From NCBI GenBank assembly GCA_015492915.1, contig WGED01000654.1, positions 1 to 9,824 of the forward strand: DNA of 9,824 nucleotides, given 5' to 3'. The notes beneath the pieces are model-generated. The model was not told where the DNA came from. It was given only the letters and a program-made list of their open reading frames with translations, and did no database searches. A program made the translations under genes and the position numbers. This document shows positions 1 to 6,700 of the stretch, piece after piece (the stretch's first letter is position 1; the number at the start of each line of letters is the position of its first letter). The DNA comes from Cyclobacteriaceae bacterium (GTDB taxonomy: Bacteria; Bacteroidota; Bacteroidia; Cytophagales; Cyclobacteriaceae).

Positions 1-956
1 CGACAATAAAGGAAGAGGAAGCCCTTGTTGATCCGTTACCCTCATGGAATAATACAAAATCCAAAGAGCGGATTATAAACTTTGTAAAAACTGTCACCGC
101 AGAAGGAACAACTGAGTATATCCCTCCTCAGGATCGTATTGCAACATTTGATAACGACGGCACCTTATGGTCAGAAAAGCCGACATACTTCCAGGTAGAA
201 TTTGTGCTGTACAGAATAAAGCAACTGGCTCCCTGGCACCCCGAGTGGAAAAAGGATAAGCTTATCCAGGCTGCCATAAAACGTGACCTCAAAAAATTAA
301 GAGAAAAGTATGGCGCGGAAGGATTGGGAAAACTCATGGCTATTGCGCAATCGGGTATGACAACTGATGAATTTGAAAAAATTGTAAGAAACTGGATCAA
401 TAAAGCAAAGCATCCGATTTCGGGAAAATTATACAGTGAAATGGTATTTCAACCCATGCTTGAGTTGATCGATTATTTGCATGATAATGACTTTAAGGTT
501 TATATCGTTTCCGGTGGCGGGATTGATTTTATGCGCGCGTGGACCGAGGAAGTTTATGACATCCCCGGAGACCGTGTATTGGGTTCTTTAACGCATTTGC
601 AATATAAAAAGGTGAAAGGCAAGCCCGTATTGATAAAGTCACCGGAGATTTTATTTGTTAACGACCAGGCCGGCAAGCCGAAGACCATTCACAGGTTTAT
701 TGGGAAAAAACCGATTATTTCATTCGGGAACTCTGACGGGGACCTGCAGATGCTTGAATGGTGCGCTTCCAGTAAATACATGAATTTACAGGCATTTATT
801 CATCATACAGATGCAAAACGTGAGTGGGCGTATGACAGGAACTCATCAACCGGGACATTGAGCATAGGGCTGGATGCCGCTGCAAACAGGGGTTGGCTTG
901 TCGTGGATATGAAAAATGACTGGAAAGTCATACATTCGTATGAGGTGCTTCCGTGA
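1..956 (+). CDS. HAD-superfamily phosphatase, 5'-truncated by window edge
   Basis: Predicted haloacid dehalogenase-type phosphohydrolase using an Asp nucleophile and Mg2+; the substrate is unknown. The frame is open from base 3, giving 317 visible residues. Motif I (FDNDGTLW) starts at base 147, with nucleophile Asp50 and acid/base Asp52 in visible numbering. Motif II is the Ser of IVSGGG (Ser170, bases 510-512). A lysine-rich stretch (GKKP) precedes motif IV GNSDGD (Asp245 and Asp247, bases 726-743). About 115 residues, mostly helical-looking, lie between motifs I and II, as expected for a C1 cap. A GTG at 204 would start after the nucleophile, so it is not the true start. From memory of this phosphoserine-phosphatase-like group, full proteins are about 330-350 residues with an N-terminal export signal, so probably only that signal is missing. 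The next gene begins 90 bp downstream on the same strand. Family call is firm; substrate and export are inference. Confidence 0.88.
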   Translation, partial: TIKEEEALVDPLPSWNNTKSKERIINFVKTVTAEGTTEYIPPQDRIATFDNDGTLWSEKPTYFQVEFVLYRIKQLAPWHPEWKKDKLIQAAIKRDLKKLREKYGAEGLGKLMAIAQSGMTTDEFEKIVRNWINKAKHPISGKLYSEMVFQPMLELIDYLHDNDFKVYIVSGGGIDFMRAWTEEVYDIPGDRVLGSLTHLQYKKVKGKPVLIKSPEILFVNDQAGKPKTIHRFIGKKPIISFGNSDGDLQMLEWCASSKYMNLQAFIHHTDAKREWAYDRNSSTGTLSIGLDAAANRGWLVVDMKNDWKVIHSYEVLP

Positions 957-1046
957 GGATTTTGATCGCTATGAGTTTCGGGCCATTTTTTTAGTATCGT
1001 ACATTAAGAAAATAACCAAACACACATTAATTAAAATCAGACTTCA

Positions 1047-1742
1047 TTGATCAAGCTTACAAAGTTAAAAATAGTAATTGCGCTTTTGTCAATCGTTTGC
1101 ATTGGCCAGGCCAACGCACAGGATCCGGCATCTTCCTGGGATAACCAGATTTATCTTGGCAATAAGGTTACATTCGGCAAAGAAAAATGGACGTTTTCCG
1201 GAGAATTACAGACCCGGATGAAGAATAACTTTCAGGATCTGGATAATTGGTTCATTGAAGGGGTGGCAAGTTATCTGATCTCCAAAAAGTTTGAAATTGT
1301 TCCGGATTTCAGATTCACGATAAAACCTGACAAAGTTGAATTCAGACCCGGCCTGGGAGTGCTTTATAAAATAAATGCTGAGAAAATCCAATTTGTCAAT
1401 CAGGTGAAATGGCAAATCGATATCGACAACAACAGCAGGGTCGGCAATGCCGTGCGCGAGGTGATCTTTTTAAATCGTTCCGTCCATGAAAAAATTATGA
1501 CCACCATGGTCGCCGGGTTTATCTATAGATGGTGGTCCGAATGGAACGGCTTCCAATACATCAGGGTTGGCCCGGGTATTTCATATATTTTTGATGAAAG
1601 GCACATTCTCAACTTCAGTTACTTTGTGGGTGTTGAAAATAACACCAAAGACTGGCAATGGGCAGGAATTCCTGTCGTTCAGCTCGTGATCAACATTACG
1701 AAGAAATACACTTATAAACCTGCATATTACTTTAGTTTTTAA
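1047..1742 (+). CDS. DUF2490-family outer-membrane beta-barrel protein
   Basis: Predicted 231-residue exported barrel protein. Residues 1-24 form a signal peptide: a lysine-containing start, a hydrophobic core (IVIALLSIVCIG) and a likely cleavage after ANA before QDP. The mature part is rich in alternating aromatic and polar strands (for example KWTFSGELQTRMK) and ends in Phe (YYFSF), typical of a barrel end-strand. The pattern and length match DUF2490 proteins of Bacteroidota, whose function is unknown. The frame has a stop at 1032-1034 and no ATG before the signal peptide, so TTG at 1047 is the only common start codon that keeps the signal intact; no clear ribosome binding site precedes it. 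The next gene starts 8 bp after the stop, so the two are probably co-transcribed. Transport or adhesion roles would be speculation. Confidence 0.8.
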   Translation: MIKLTKLKIVIALLSIVCIGQANAQDPASSWDNQIYLGNKVTFGKEKWTFSGELQTRMKNNFQDLDNWFIEGVASYLISKKFEIVPDFRFTIKPDKVEFRPGLGVLYKINAEKIQFVNQVKWQIDIDNNSRVGNAVREVIFLNRSVHEKIMTTMVAGFIYRWWSEWNGFQYIRVGPGISYIFDERHILNFSYFVGVENNTKDWQWAGIPVVQLVINITKKYTYKPAYYFSF

Positions 1743-1750
1743 GACAAGTC

Positions 1751-2044
1751 ATGAAAAAACAGGATGCAAAATTCATCACGGCCTGGGAAGCCTCGCGAAA
1801 GGGAGGGTTCGTAAAATACATCATGTCTCATGGACTCGCTTTTGGTTTGATTCTCTTTTTGCTGTCCGGTCTTTATCATCTTTTCGACAGAAGTTTTACG
1901 GAAGTGTATTTTTCCATTGAAGCATTGTACAGCTTACTTATCTGGATTGCCGGGGGAATAATCGGATACGGACCTGCGAGCTGGTGGATTAACGAATACC
2001 TTTACCGGGGAAAAATACGAGGTGGATCAGACCGAAACCCATAG
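1751..2044 (+). CDS. Small two-helix inner-membrane protein, unknown function
   Basis: Encodes 97 residues, starting at an ATG 8 bp after the DUF2490 gene. The N-terminal 22 residues are soluble and basic (WEASRKGG). They are followed by two hydrophobic segments, about residues 23-45 and 59-80, separated by a short polar loop (DRSFTEVYFS), and a short charged tail. The likely form is a two-pass inner-membrane protein. Similar small membrane proteins with an N-terminal W-E-x-x-R-K type motif occur in Bacteroidota, but I cannot name the family or a function. The last 18 bp overlap the end of the convergent glycosidase gene, leaving no room for a separate terminator between them. Close coupling to the DUF2490 gene suggests co-expression. 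Confidence 0.7.
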   Translation: MKKQDAKFITAWEASRKGGFVKYIMSHGLAFGLILFLLSGLYHLFDRSFTEVYFSIEALYSLLIWIAGGIIGYGPASWWINEYLYRGKIRGGSDRNP

Positions 2045-3316
2045 CTCCAGCAAAGTGATGGCCTTATACAACACGCCGGCAGATCCCCGAAATGTACCGG
2101 AACCTTTGGGCTGGTTGTCGATGGTGTACCACTCGTAAAATCCATTGTTTTTGACTACCCGTTTCGTCATTGGTAATAGCTGCTCATAGGCCTCTTCCGG
2201 AAAGCCGTACCAAACGAGTTGAGGAATCATCCGGGCGCCAAACCATGTCCAGTCACCGCCATTCTGATAACTGTAAGGACCCATACCCCTGTTTTTGAAA
2301 AACCCTTCAGGATAAGGCGGGTACACCGTCAGGCCGATGGATGCTGCACCCGCATCTTTTACGTTCCGGATCATTTTATCGAGGGAAATTTTCACCTCTT
2401 CTTTTGAAAGCAACCCGGCTTCGATGGCCACAATTGTACCGCCATGATAATAGATCTGATTTTCATCGAAATCAGGCGGAAAAGGTGAGCCGTCCATATA
2501 GATGTGCGGTATGAATTTTTGATGTTTTTTATCCCATAAATACTTCCTCGCCCTTGCAGCAATGGAGTCATGAACTGAAAGCCATTTTTTTCTGAATGAC
2601 GGTTCCATGCCCATAAGATTTTTGAGTGCTATGAGAAACATGGCATTATCATAAATATCAATGGCATAGTGGGTGTCGTCGGTGATAAATACGCCCCATT
2701 CATGCTCCGGCTGCACATCGCCCCAGTCCGCTGTGGTAGCGCCCCAAATCAAACCGTATTGCTCGCTATATCTGTAATTCATTAAAAATTCCATGGCATG
2801 ATCAAGGCGGTCTTTCACTTTGATGCCGGCCACTTCCTTTTCCAGGATGCTTCTGTCCTGCGTCTTGCGTACAAACTTGTAAACCGCCTGTACCAGCGAC
2901 GACTCCTGGTCTGTTTCAACAGTGTTTTTATGGCCCGCATATCGTGGTTCAAGGTCAGAATAGATATAGTCGTATCCTGCCTGCGCCTTCTCTTTCGGGA
3001 TAAAGCCATCGATAATATTACCGTCTTCGCCCTGCATTCTGAAGAAGACCATAAGGTTGTCTTCAAGTTGATCGTGAGGCATTACCTCACATGCCAATTC
3101 AATGAAAGTGTTGAAATCCCTGATCCACACTTCGCCGTATCCGTCGCCCGCATTCAAACCTGTGGAGACAATCTCCCGTGCTTTTTCCTTGACAAAGGCA
3201 AAATCCTGATTGGATAACACCTTGGCTTTCAGCTCAGACAATGGAGATCTTTCTTCTGTTTTTGATTTACAGGTAATCAATAAAATACTCAGGATAAGAA
3301 ATAATAAACCTTTCAT
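2027..3316 (-). CDS. Six-hairpin glycosidase-like lipoprotein, specificity unknown
   Basis: Encodes 429 residues from the ATG at 3316; in-frame ATGs at 3322 and 3340 and a TTG at 3361 are also possible. I chose 3316 because it gives a standard lipoprotein signal, MKGLLFLILSILLIT followed by Cys16. Thr just before the Cys is unusual but tolerable. No acidic surface-export tag follows the Cys, so periplasmic or surface location is open. The body resembles (alpha/alpha)6 glycosidases: WIRDFN (about residues 64-69) recalls the W-x-R-D motif of glucoamylase-like enzymes. TADWGDV (about 195-201) and YQNGGDWTWFGAR (about 350-362) supply acidic and aromatic residues fitting a substrate pocket. It probably cleaves a glycosidic bond, but I cannot assign a GH family or sugar. 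The start lies 27 bp from a MITE-like element that fills the upstream gap. The 3' end overlaps the convergent gene by 18 bp. Confidence 0.7.
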   Translation of the reverse strand: MKGLLFLILSILLITCKSKTEERSPLSELKAKVLSNQDFAFVKEKAREIVSTGLNAGDGYGEVWIRDFNTFIELACEVMPHDQLEDNLMVFFRMQGEDGNIIDGFIPKEKAQAGYDYIYSDLEPRYAGHKNTVETDQESSLVQAVYKFVRKTQDRSILEKEVAGIKVKDRLDHAMEFLMNYRYSEQYGLIWGATTADWGDVQPEHEWGVFITDDTHYAIDIYDNAMFLIALKNLMGMEPSFRKKWLSVHDSIAARARKYLWDKKHQKFIPHIYMDGSPFPPDFDENQIYYHGGTIVAIEAGLLSKEEVKISLDKMIRNVKDAGAASIGLTVYPPYPEGFFKNRGMGPYSYQNGGDWTWFGARMIPQLVWYGFPEEAYEQLLPMTKRVVKNNGFYEWYTIDNQPKGSGTFRGSAGVLYKAITLLELWVSV

Positions 3317-3392
3317 TGACATGCCCTTTGTATAATTCATAATTGAACCCAAAATTCTCAATAACCTTTCTATTCCAAGCTTAAATTACTTC

Positions 3393-3469
3393 AAAATCAG
3401 ACACTTCGTTCACGTTTGATTCGTCACCACAAAAGTGCATTATGCCTCCTCGTCAAACGTGCTGATTTT
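3393..3469. repeat. Nested inverted repeat inside the MITE-like element
   Basis: Two adjacent blocks pair perfectly with two adjacent blocks downstream. AAAATCAG (3393-3400) pairs with CTGATTTT (3462-3469). CACGTTTGA (3411-3419) pairs with TCAAACGTG (3453-3461). The right-hand blocks touch each other, while the left-hand blocks are separated by 10 nt, which would form a bulge. The resulting 17-bp stem has a roughly 33-nt loop, itself containing a small CAC-AAAA-GTG hairpin. Such a structure could form in either RNA strand or in single-stranded DNA. Confidence 0.6.
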
Positions 3470-3471
3470 CT

Positions 3472-3487
3472 TCCCGCCCTGGCGGGA
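3472..3487. repeat. GC-rich palindrome TCCCGCC-CT-GGCGGGA
   Basis: Perfect 7-bp arms separated by 2 nt; in RNA it would fold as a 6-bp stem with a 4-nt loop. It is strikingly GC-rich in an AT-rich gap. No U-run follows on either strand, so it is not a classical intrinsic terminator. It could still stabilise the 3' end of the transporter-RidA-dipeptidase transcript or block read-through. It lies inside the MITE-like element. Confidence 0.55.
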
Positions 3488-3555
3488 CAAGTTGTATTTT
3501 AAACTCTCATAACGAAATCCTGGTGAGAATTTTGGGTTGAAAAATCGTTAAAATC

Positions 3556-4644
3556 TCATGACCATGCTTTCCGTAAAAAACTGAGCCAGTTGCCGGAGAA
3601 AATGTTCTCCACATCCTCATCATCATAACCCCTCGATTTGAGAATAGGCACCAGTTTTTGAAGGTCGGCGATAGTTTCCAGATCTGCCGGTGACTGTTCT
3701 TTGCCGAAAGCGCCATCGAGATCTGACCCTATGCCCACATGCAGGCTGTTGCCCGCCAACTGACAAATATGATCTATGTGGTCGGCGACATTTTCTAGCG
3801 TCACCCCTGCTGATTCAGGTGTGGTTTTCCCTCTGATCCAGCCGGGATACAGCATCCAGGCATCCAGTGCGGCACCGATCACGCTACCACGCTCAACGAT
3901 CGCTTTGATCTGATCATCAGAAAACTGCCTGTTATGGGGCACGAGTGCCCTGCAATTATTGTGGCTTGCCCACAAATTGCCATTAAAAATATCAAGCGCC
4001 TCCCAAAAACTCTCATCACATAAATGTGTTACATCAAGGATCATGTTCAGAGATTCCATATTTTTCACCAACTCACGGCCTTTTTTGCCGAGTCCGCCGG
4101 TAGCATCAGTTCCGTTGGCATACACTCCCGGGCCATAATGCGCGGGGCCTATGGCCCTGAGGCCATTTTCATAAGCGATTTCCAGATGACGCATGGAAAC
4201 GATGGAATCTGCCCCCTCCAGGCTGAGGACATAGCCGACAGGCTTGGGATCATCCATGGATTTTTGCCAATTTTCAAGGTGATCATCAAGGGAACCGACA
4301 TCCGTAATCTGTCGCATAAACCCCTGCCCTTCCATCTCGCGGTACCATGCAAGCTGTCCCTGCGTTTGTGCCCACGCCTGCTCCTGTGACAACCATCCGG
4401 GCAAGGGACTACCCGGCTTCACGTACCGCGCGATCTGTGTGGCAATCACAATGCCGATATTCCCGTCATGCAATTCCGGAAAAGCTACGGTCCCCCTGCC
4501 ACGATCAGGCAGATCCGTCATACCCCTTTCTCTTTCTCTCAATTTGCCTACTGGTAGCCGCAGATCGCGGTTCCACTCCATCGCATTCATCGACAGATCG
4601 AGATGGGCATCGAAAATTAATGGTGTCGTATCAGTGTTTCCCAT
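3556..4644 (-). CDS. Membrane dipeptidase-like metallopeptidase, peptidase family M19
   Basis: Encodes 362 residues, normal for M19 (renal dipeptidase-like) enzymes, which hydrolyse dipeptides, including those with a D-residue at the C-terminal side, using two zinc ions. The expected metal ligands are visible: His14 and Asp16 (DAHLDL), bridging Glu143 (SLEGAD), His207 (DVTHLCDE) and His228 (ASHNNCR). Catalytic-region Asp308 lies in GIGSDLDGAF. The C-terminal GNWLSFLRK corresponds to the family's usual GxNxLR end. No signal peptide is seen, so it is probably cytoplasmic, unlike the lipid-anchored animal enzyme. The ATG overlaps the RidA stop codon by one base (TAATG), indicating translational coupling. 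It is the last gene of the transporter-RidA-dipeptidase operon. Substrate is inferred only; some M19 members act on other amide bonds. Confidence 0.92.
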   Translation of the reverse strand: MGNTDTTPLIFDAHLDLSMNAMEWNRDLRLPVGKLRERERGMTDLPDRGRGTVAFPELHDGNIGIVIATQIARYVKPGSPLPGWLSQEQAWAQTQGQLAWYREMEGQGFMRQITDVGSLDDHLENWQKSMDDPKPVGYVLSLEGADSIVSMRHLEIAYENGLRAIGPAHYGPGVYANGTDATGGLGKKGRELVKNMESLNMILDVTHLCDESFWEALDIFNGNLWASHNNCRALVPHNRQFSDDQIKAIVERGSVIGAALDAWMLYPGWIRGKTTPESAGVTLENVADHIDHICQLAGNSLHVGIGSDLDGAFGKEQSPADLETIADLQKLVPILKSRGYDDEDVENIFSGNWLSFLRKAWS

Positions 4645-5114
4645 TAATGAATCTCAAAAATTGCCTCTACCTCAACAGGAATATTCCCCGGCAGCGACCC
4701 CATACCCACAGCGCTGCGCACGCCAATACCATCATCGGGGCCAAACACATCCGCAAAGAGTTCGCTGCAACCGTTGATCACATAGGGATGCTCTTCAAAA
4801 TCCGAAGTACAATTCACCATTCCCAGCACTTTTATTACCCGCCTCACCTGATTGAGGCTGCCAAGATTGGCCCTAAGTGTCGACAGAATAGCAAGCCCGA
4901 CCTGCCGGGCTGCATTCTTACCTTCTTCTTTATCCATATCTTTCCCCACTCTCCCGGTTATCAGCCTGCCATCATTCAGCACAGGACCATGACCGGACAC
5001 ATAGACATAGTTTTTATCTTTTAGTAGAGGCTTATACACGCCTTGCGGTGCCGGCGCCGGTGGCAGTTCGAGTTTTAACTGCTGAAGACGTGCTTCAGGA
5101 CTTATCTTTTCCAT
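4644..5114 (-). CDS. RidA/YjgF-family protein (YjgF endoribonuclease-like subfamily)
   Basis: Encodes 156 residues, matching the longer RidA-like subfamily (Pfam YjgF_endoribonc type) that begins ERLxxLxLxLPPAPAPxGxY. Family members form trimers; RidA proper hydrolyses reactive enamine/imine intermediates such as 2-aminoacrylate released by PLP enzymes, though the activity of this subfamily is less certain. Visible hallmarks are YVSGHGP (about 38-44), TGRVGKDM (54-60), VKRVxKVLGxVN-like text (about 90-101) and the C-terminal block GVRSAVGMGSLPGNIPVEVE, with the active-site-type Arg133 and Glu150 retained. The stop shares a base with the dipeptidase start, and the transporter stop lies 50 bp upstream, so all three are probably one transcript. 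The context suggests a protective role during amino-acid breakdown; this is inference. Confidence 0.9.
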   Translation of the reverse strand: MEKISPEARLQQLKLELPPAPAPQGVYKPLLKDKNYVYVSGHGPVLNDGRLITGRVGKDMDKEEGKNAARQVGLAILSTLRANLGSLNQVRRVIKVLGMVNCTSDFEEHPYVINGCSELFADVFGPDDGIGVRSAVGMGSLPGNIPVEVEAIFEIH

Positions 5115-5164
5115 AATTTATCGTTTTATATTATAAATCTTCCAATATCGTGTTTTTATGAATT

Positions 5165-6472
5165 TTATATAAAAATATTCAATATCAAACTCCCGGCGAG
5201 TCCGCATACCGCGATGATCGTTTCCATAACACTCCACGACATAAAAGTCTGCTTTACCGTAAGATTGAAATATTCCTTTACCAGCCAGAATCCAGAATCA
5301 TTGACATGAGAAAATATCAAACTTCCTGATCCTGTGGCGAGAACGAGCACTACAGGATTAATCCCTGATGATGCATATACCGGGGCCAGAATACCCGCAG
5401 TAGTAAGGGCAGCAACTGTAGCAGAACCAACAGCCAGACGAATCACCACCGCCATCCCCCAGCACATTATGACCGGGGATAAAGGGATTCCCTCGATAGC
5501 TTGTGCCAGATATTGATTCATGCCTCCCTGTACCAAAACTTCTTTCAGGACGCCTGCTCCACCGATAATCAGTAAAATCATCGCGATTCCTTTAATAGCC
5601 TCCTCGCTCAGCTTCATGATTTCTTCCACCTTCATGTTAGTGGCCTTCCCAAGCAACAACAATATTAAAATCGTAGAAATAAGCATGGCTATGACCGGAT
5701 GTGAGATGCCTTGAATAATACTTCTTAAAACTGTCCCCTCCCCGATGAAAGGCCCCAATACCGTGTCCAGCACCAGCAATACGACTGGTAATAAGGCACA
5801 AATCAGGCTGAGGGATAAAGAAGGTATCTCACCATGCTGTTGGTTGTTCTCTTCAAAAACTTTAAGCGGTTTTGATTCGATTTTCTTAATCATAGTGGCA
5901 AAAACCGGCCCGGCTATCAGTATGATCGGCACACCGATAACCATACCCCACAAAATAGTTTCTCCCATATCTGCATGAAACTGCATCACTAATGCCACCG
6001 GCCCGGGATGTGGAGGAAGCAAACCATGTGTTACGGACAGGGAAGCCAGTAGCGGTATTCCCAGATACAAAATGGGAACATTTGCTCGTTTGGCTACCGA
6101 AAAGAGTATCGGTACCAGAATCACAAAACCAACAGCAAAAAACATCGGTACACCGATGATAAATCCGGATAGCATGACCGCCCATTTGAGATGCCTGTGG
6201 CCCGCAACCCTGATGATCTCACTGGAAATGCGACCAGCAGCTCCCGTCACTGCTAACATACGTCCTATCACCGCTCCAAAACCCAGAATGATCACCAGTG
6301 AGCCCAAGGTGTCACCCAGACCTTTTTCTATGGCATCAGCAATAGTGGCAAGATCCATCCCAGCCAGCAATCCCCCTATCACAGCAGCGATTAAAAATGC
6401 CATAAACCCATTAATCCTCAGCACGAGCAGGATTATCAGCACAGAAAGGCTTATCAGAATAGTAGCCAGCAT
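5165..6472 (-). CDS. GntP-family proton symporter (gluconate/D-serine type)
   Basis: Encodes 435 residues with about 12 hydrophobic segments, the usual size of GntP-family permeases (gluconate, 3-hydroxybutyrate, D-serine and related small hydroxy/amino acids, driven by protons). Family signatures are clear: VPMFFAVGFVILVPILFS (about 108-125), THGLLPPHPGP (148-158), GGAGVLKEVLVQGG (304-317) and RLAVGSATVAALTTAGI (345-361). The C-terminal SGSLIFSHVNDSGFWLVKEY-type block follows (about 382-401). The ATG at 6472 is used because the frame meets a stop six codons upstream. It is the first gene of the operon with RidA and the M19 dipeptidase. The substrate cannot be read from sequence; the neighbours make an amino or hydroxy acid, perhaps D-serine-like, more plausible than gluconate, since no gluconate kinase is nearby. 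A terminator for the upstream unit lies at 6594-6619, so the promoter should be in 6473-6593. Confidence 0.93.
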   Translation of the reverse strand: MLATILISLSVLIILLVLRINGFMAFLIAAVIGGLLAGMDLATIADAIEKGLGDTLGSLVIILGFGAVIGRMLAVTGAAGRISSEIIRVAGHRHLKWAVMLSGFIIGVPMFFAVGFVILVPILFSVAKRANVPILYLGIPLLASLSVTHGLLPPHPGPVALVMQFHADMGETILWGMVIGVPIILIAGPVFATMIKKIESKPLKVFEENNQQHGEIPSLSLSLICALLPVVLLVLDTVLGPFIGEGTVLRSIIQGISHPVIAMLISTILILLLLGKATNMKVEEIMKLSEEAIKGIAMILLIIGGAGVLKEVLVQGGMNQYLAQAIEGIPLSPVIMCWGMAVVIRLAVGSATVAALTTAGILAPVYASSGINPVVLVLATGSGSLIFSHVNDSGFWLVKEYFNLTVKQTFMSWSVMETIIAVCGLAGSLILNIFI

Positions 6473-6593
6473 GGTAGCGACAGTCGATTATTTTTTTGAT
6501 TAAGGTATGAAAAAAGTGTTATTTTCTTAGTCTCAAAACGGAAAAATCGGCGGATATGAAGAAAAGCAGAGAAGAATGAAAAAAACAGGAAAC
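6473..6593 (-). promoter_or_regulatory. Probable promoter/leader region of the GntP-RidA-dipeptidase operon
   Basis: This 121-bp AT-rich stretch separates the transporter ATG from the intrinsic terminator of the upstream unit, so the operon promoter is expected here. I looked for the Bacteroidota -33 TTG / -7 TAnnTTTG pattern on the minus strand; TTTTG is present near 6530-6540, but no good -7 partner follows at the right distance. No operator-like palindrome stands out. Assignment rests on position only. Confidence 0.3.
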
Positions 6594-6619
6594 AAAAAAA
6601 ATGCCCCTGAAAAAGAGGC
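6594..6619 (-). terminator. Intrinsic (rho-independent) terminator, minus strand
   Basis: Read on the minus strand, GCCTCT, loop TTTTC and AGGGGC form a 6-bp stem (one T-G wobble), followed by one A and then eight consecutive T residues. This is a textbook intrinsic terminator. It should end transcription coming from the giant surface-protein gene or from the small open frame at 6687-6806, and it isolates the transporter operon. It lies 455 bp past the giant gene's stop but only 67 bp past the small frame's stop. Confidence 0.7.
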
Positions 6620-6678
6620 TATTATTCCCTTGCCAGCTGGTGGCTTTTTTGTGGTTAGTTTATACTTAAGTGAAGCCT

Positions 6679-6700
6679 TTGTTCAACTATCTGTGAACAA
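6679..6700. repeat. Hairpin TTGTTCA / TGAACAA
   Basis: Perfect 7-bp inverted repeat with an 8-nt loop. On the minus strand the loop includes the TAG stop of the possible small gene at 6687-6806. No T-run follows. It could stabilise the 3' end of that transcript or be incidental. Confidence 0.45.

Larger units (their letters stand above)
3343..3541. mobile_element. MITE-like non-coding inverted-repeat element with flanking TTGAA duplication
   Basis: A 13-bp perfect terminal inverted repeat bounds this stretch: CCCAAAATTCTCA at 3348-3360 and TGAGAATTTTGGG at 3524-3536. The same pentamer, TTGAA, lies directly outside both ends in direct orientation (3343-3347 and 3537-3541), as expected of a target-site duplication. 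Because TTGAA is nearly palindromic, the inverted repeat can also be read as 15 bp (3346-3360 with 3524-3538). The 189-bp core has no significant open reading frame and carries further palindromes, described separately. This is the structure of a miniature inverted-repeat transposable element mobilised in trans. It fills almost the whole gap between the M19 dipeptidase stop (3556) and the glycosidase start (3316). Which transposase family it belongs to cannot be told from here. Multiple genomic copies would confirm it. Confidence 0.6.

Noticed and set aside
204..206. GTG as start of the HAD phosphatase
   Set aside because: It would remove the catalytic DNDGT motif at 150-164, which is in the same open frame.
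2798..3217. Plus-strand open frame (139 codons) opposite the glycosidase
   Set aside because: No recognisable motif, and it is entirely antisense to a gene with a signal peptide and family motifs.
4347..5024. Long plus-strand open frame (225 codons) opposite RidA and the dipeptidase
   Set aside because: It is antisense to two clear family members on the other strand, has low-complexity His/Pro/Ser-rich composition and no domain.
6072..6503. Plus-strand open frame (143 codons) opposite the transporter N-terminus
   Set aside because: Its Pro/Thr/Ala/Ile-rich text is the usual antisense of hydrophobic membrane segments; the transporter match is unambiguous.
6627..6656. Possible plus-strand terminator (GCCA-GCTGG-TGGC followed by six T)
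   Set aside because: The stem is only 4 bp and no plus-strand gene ends nearby.
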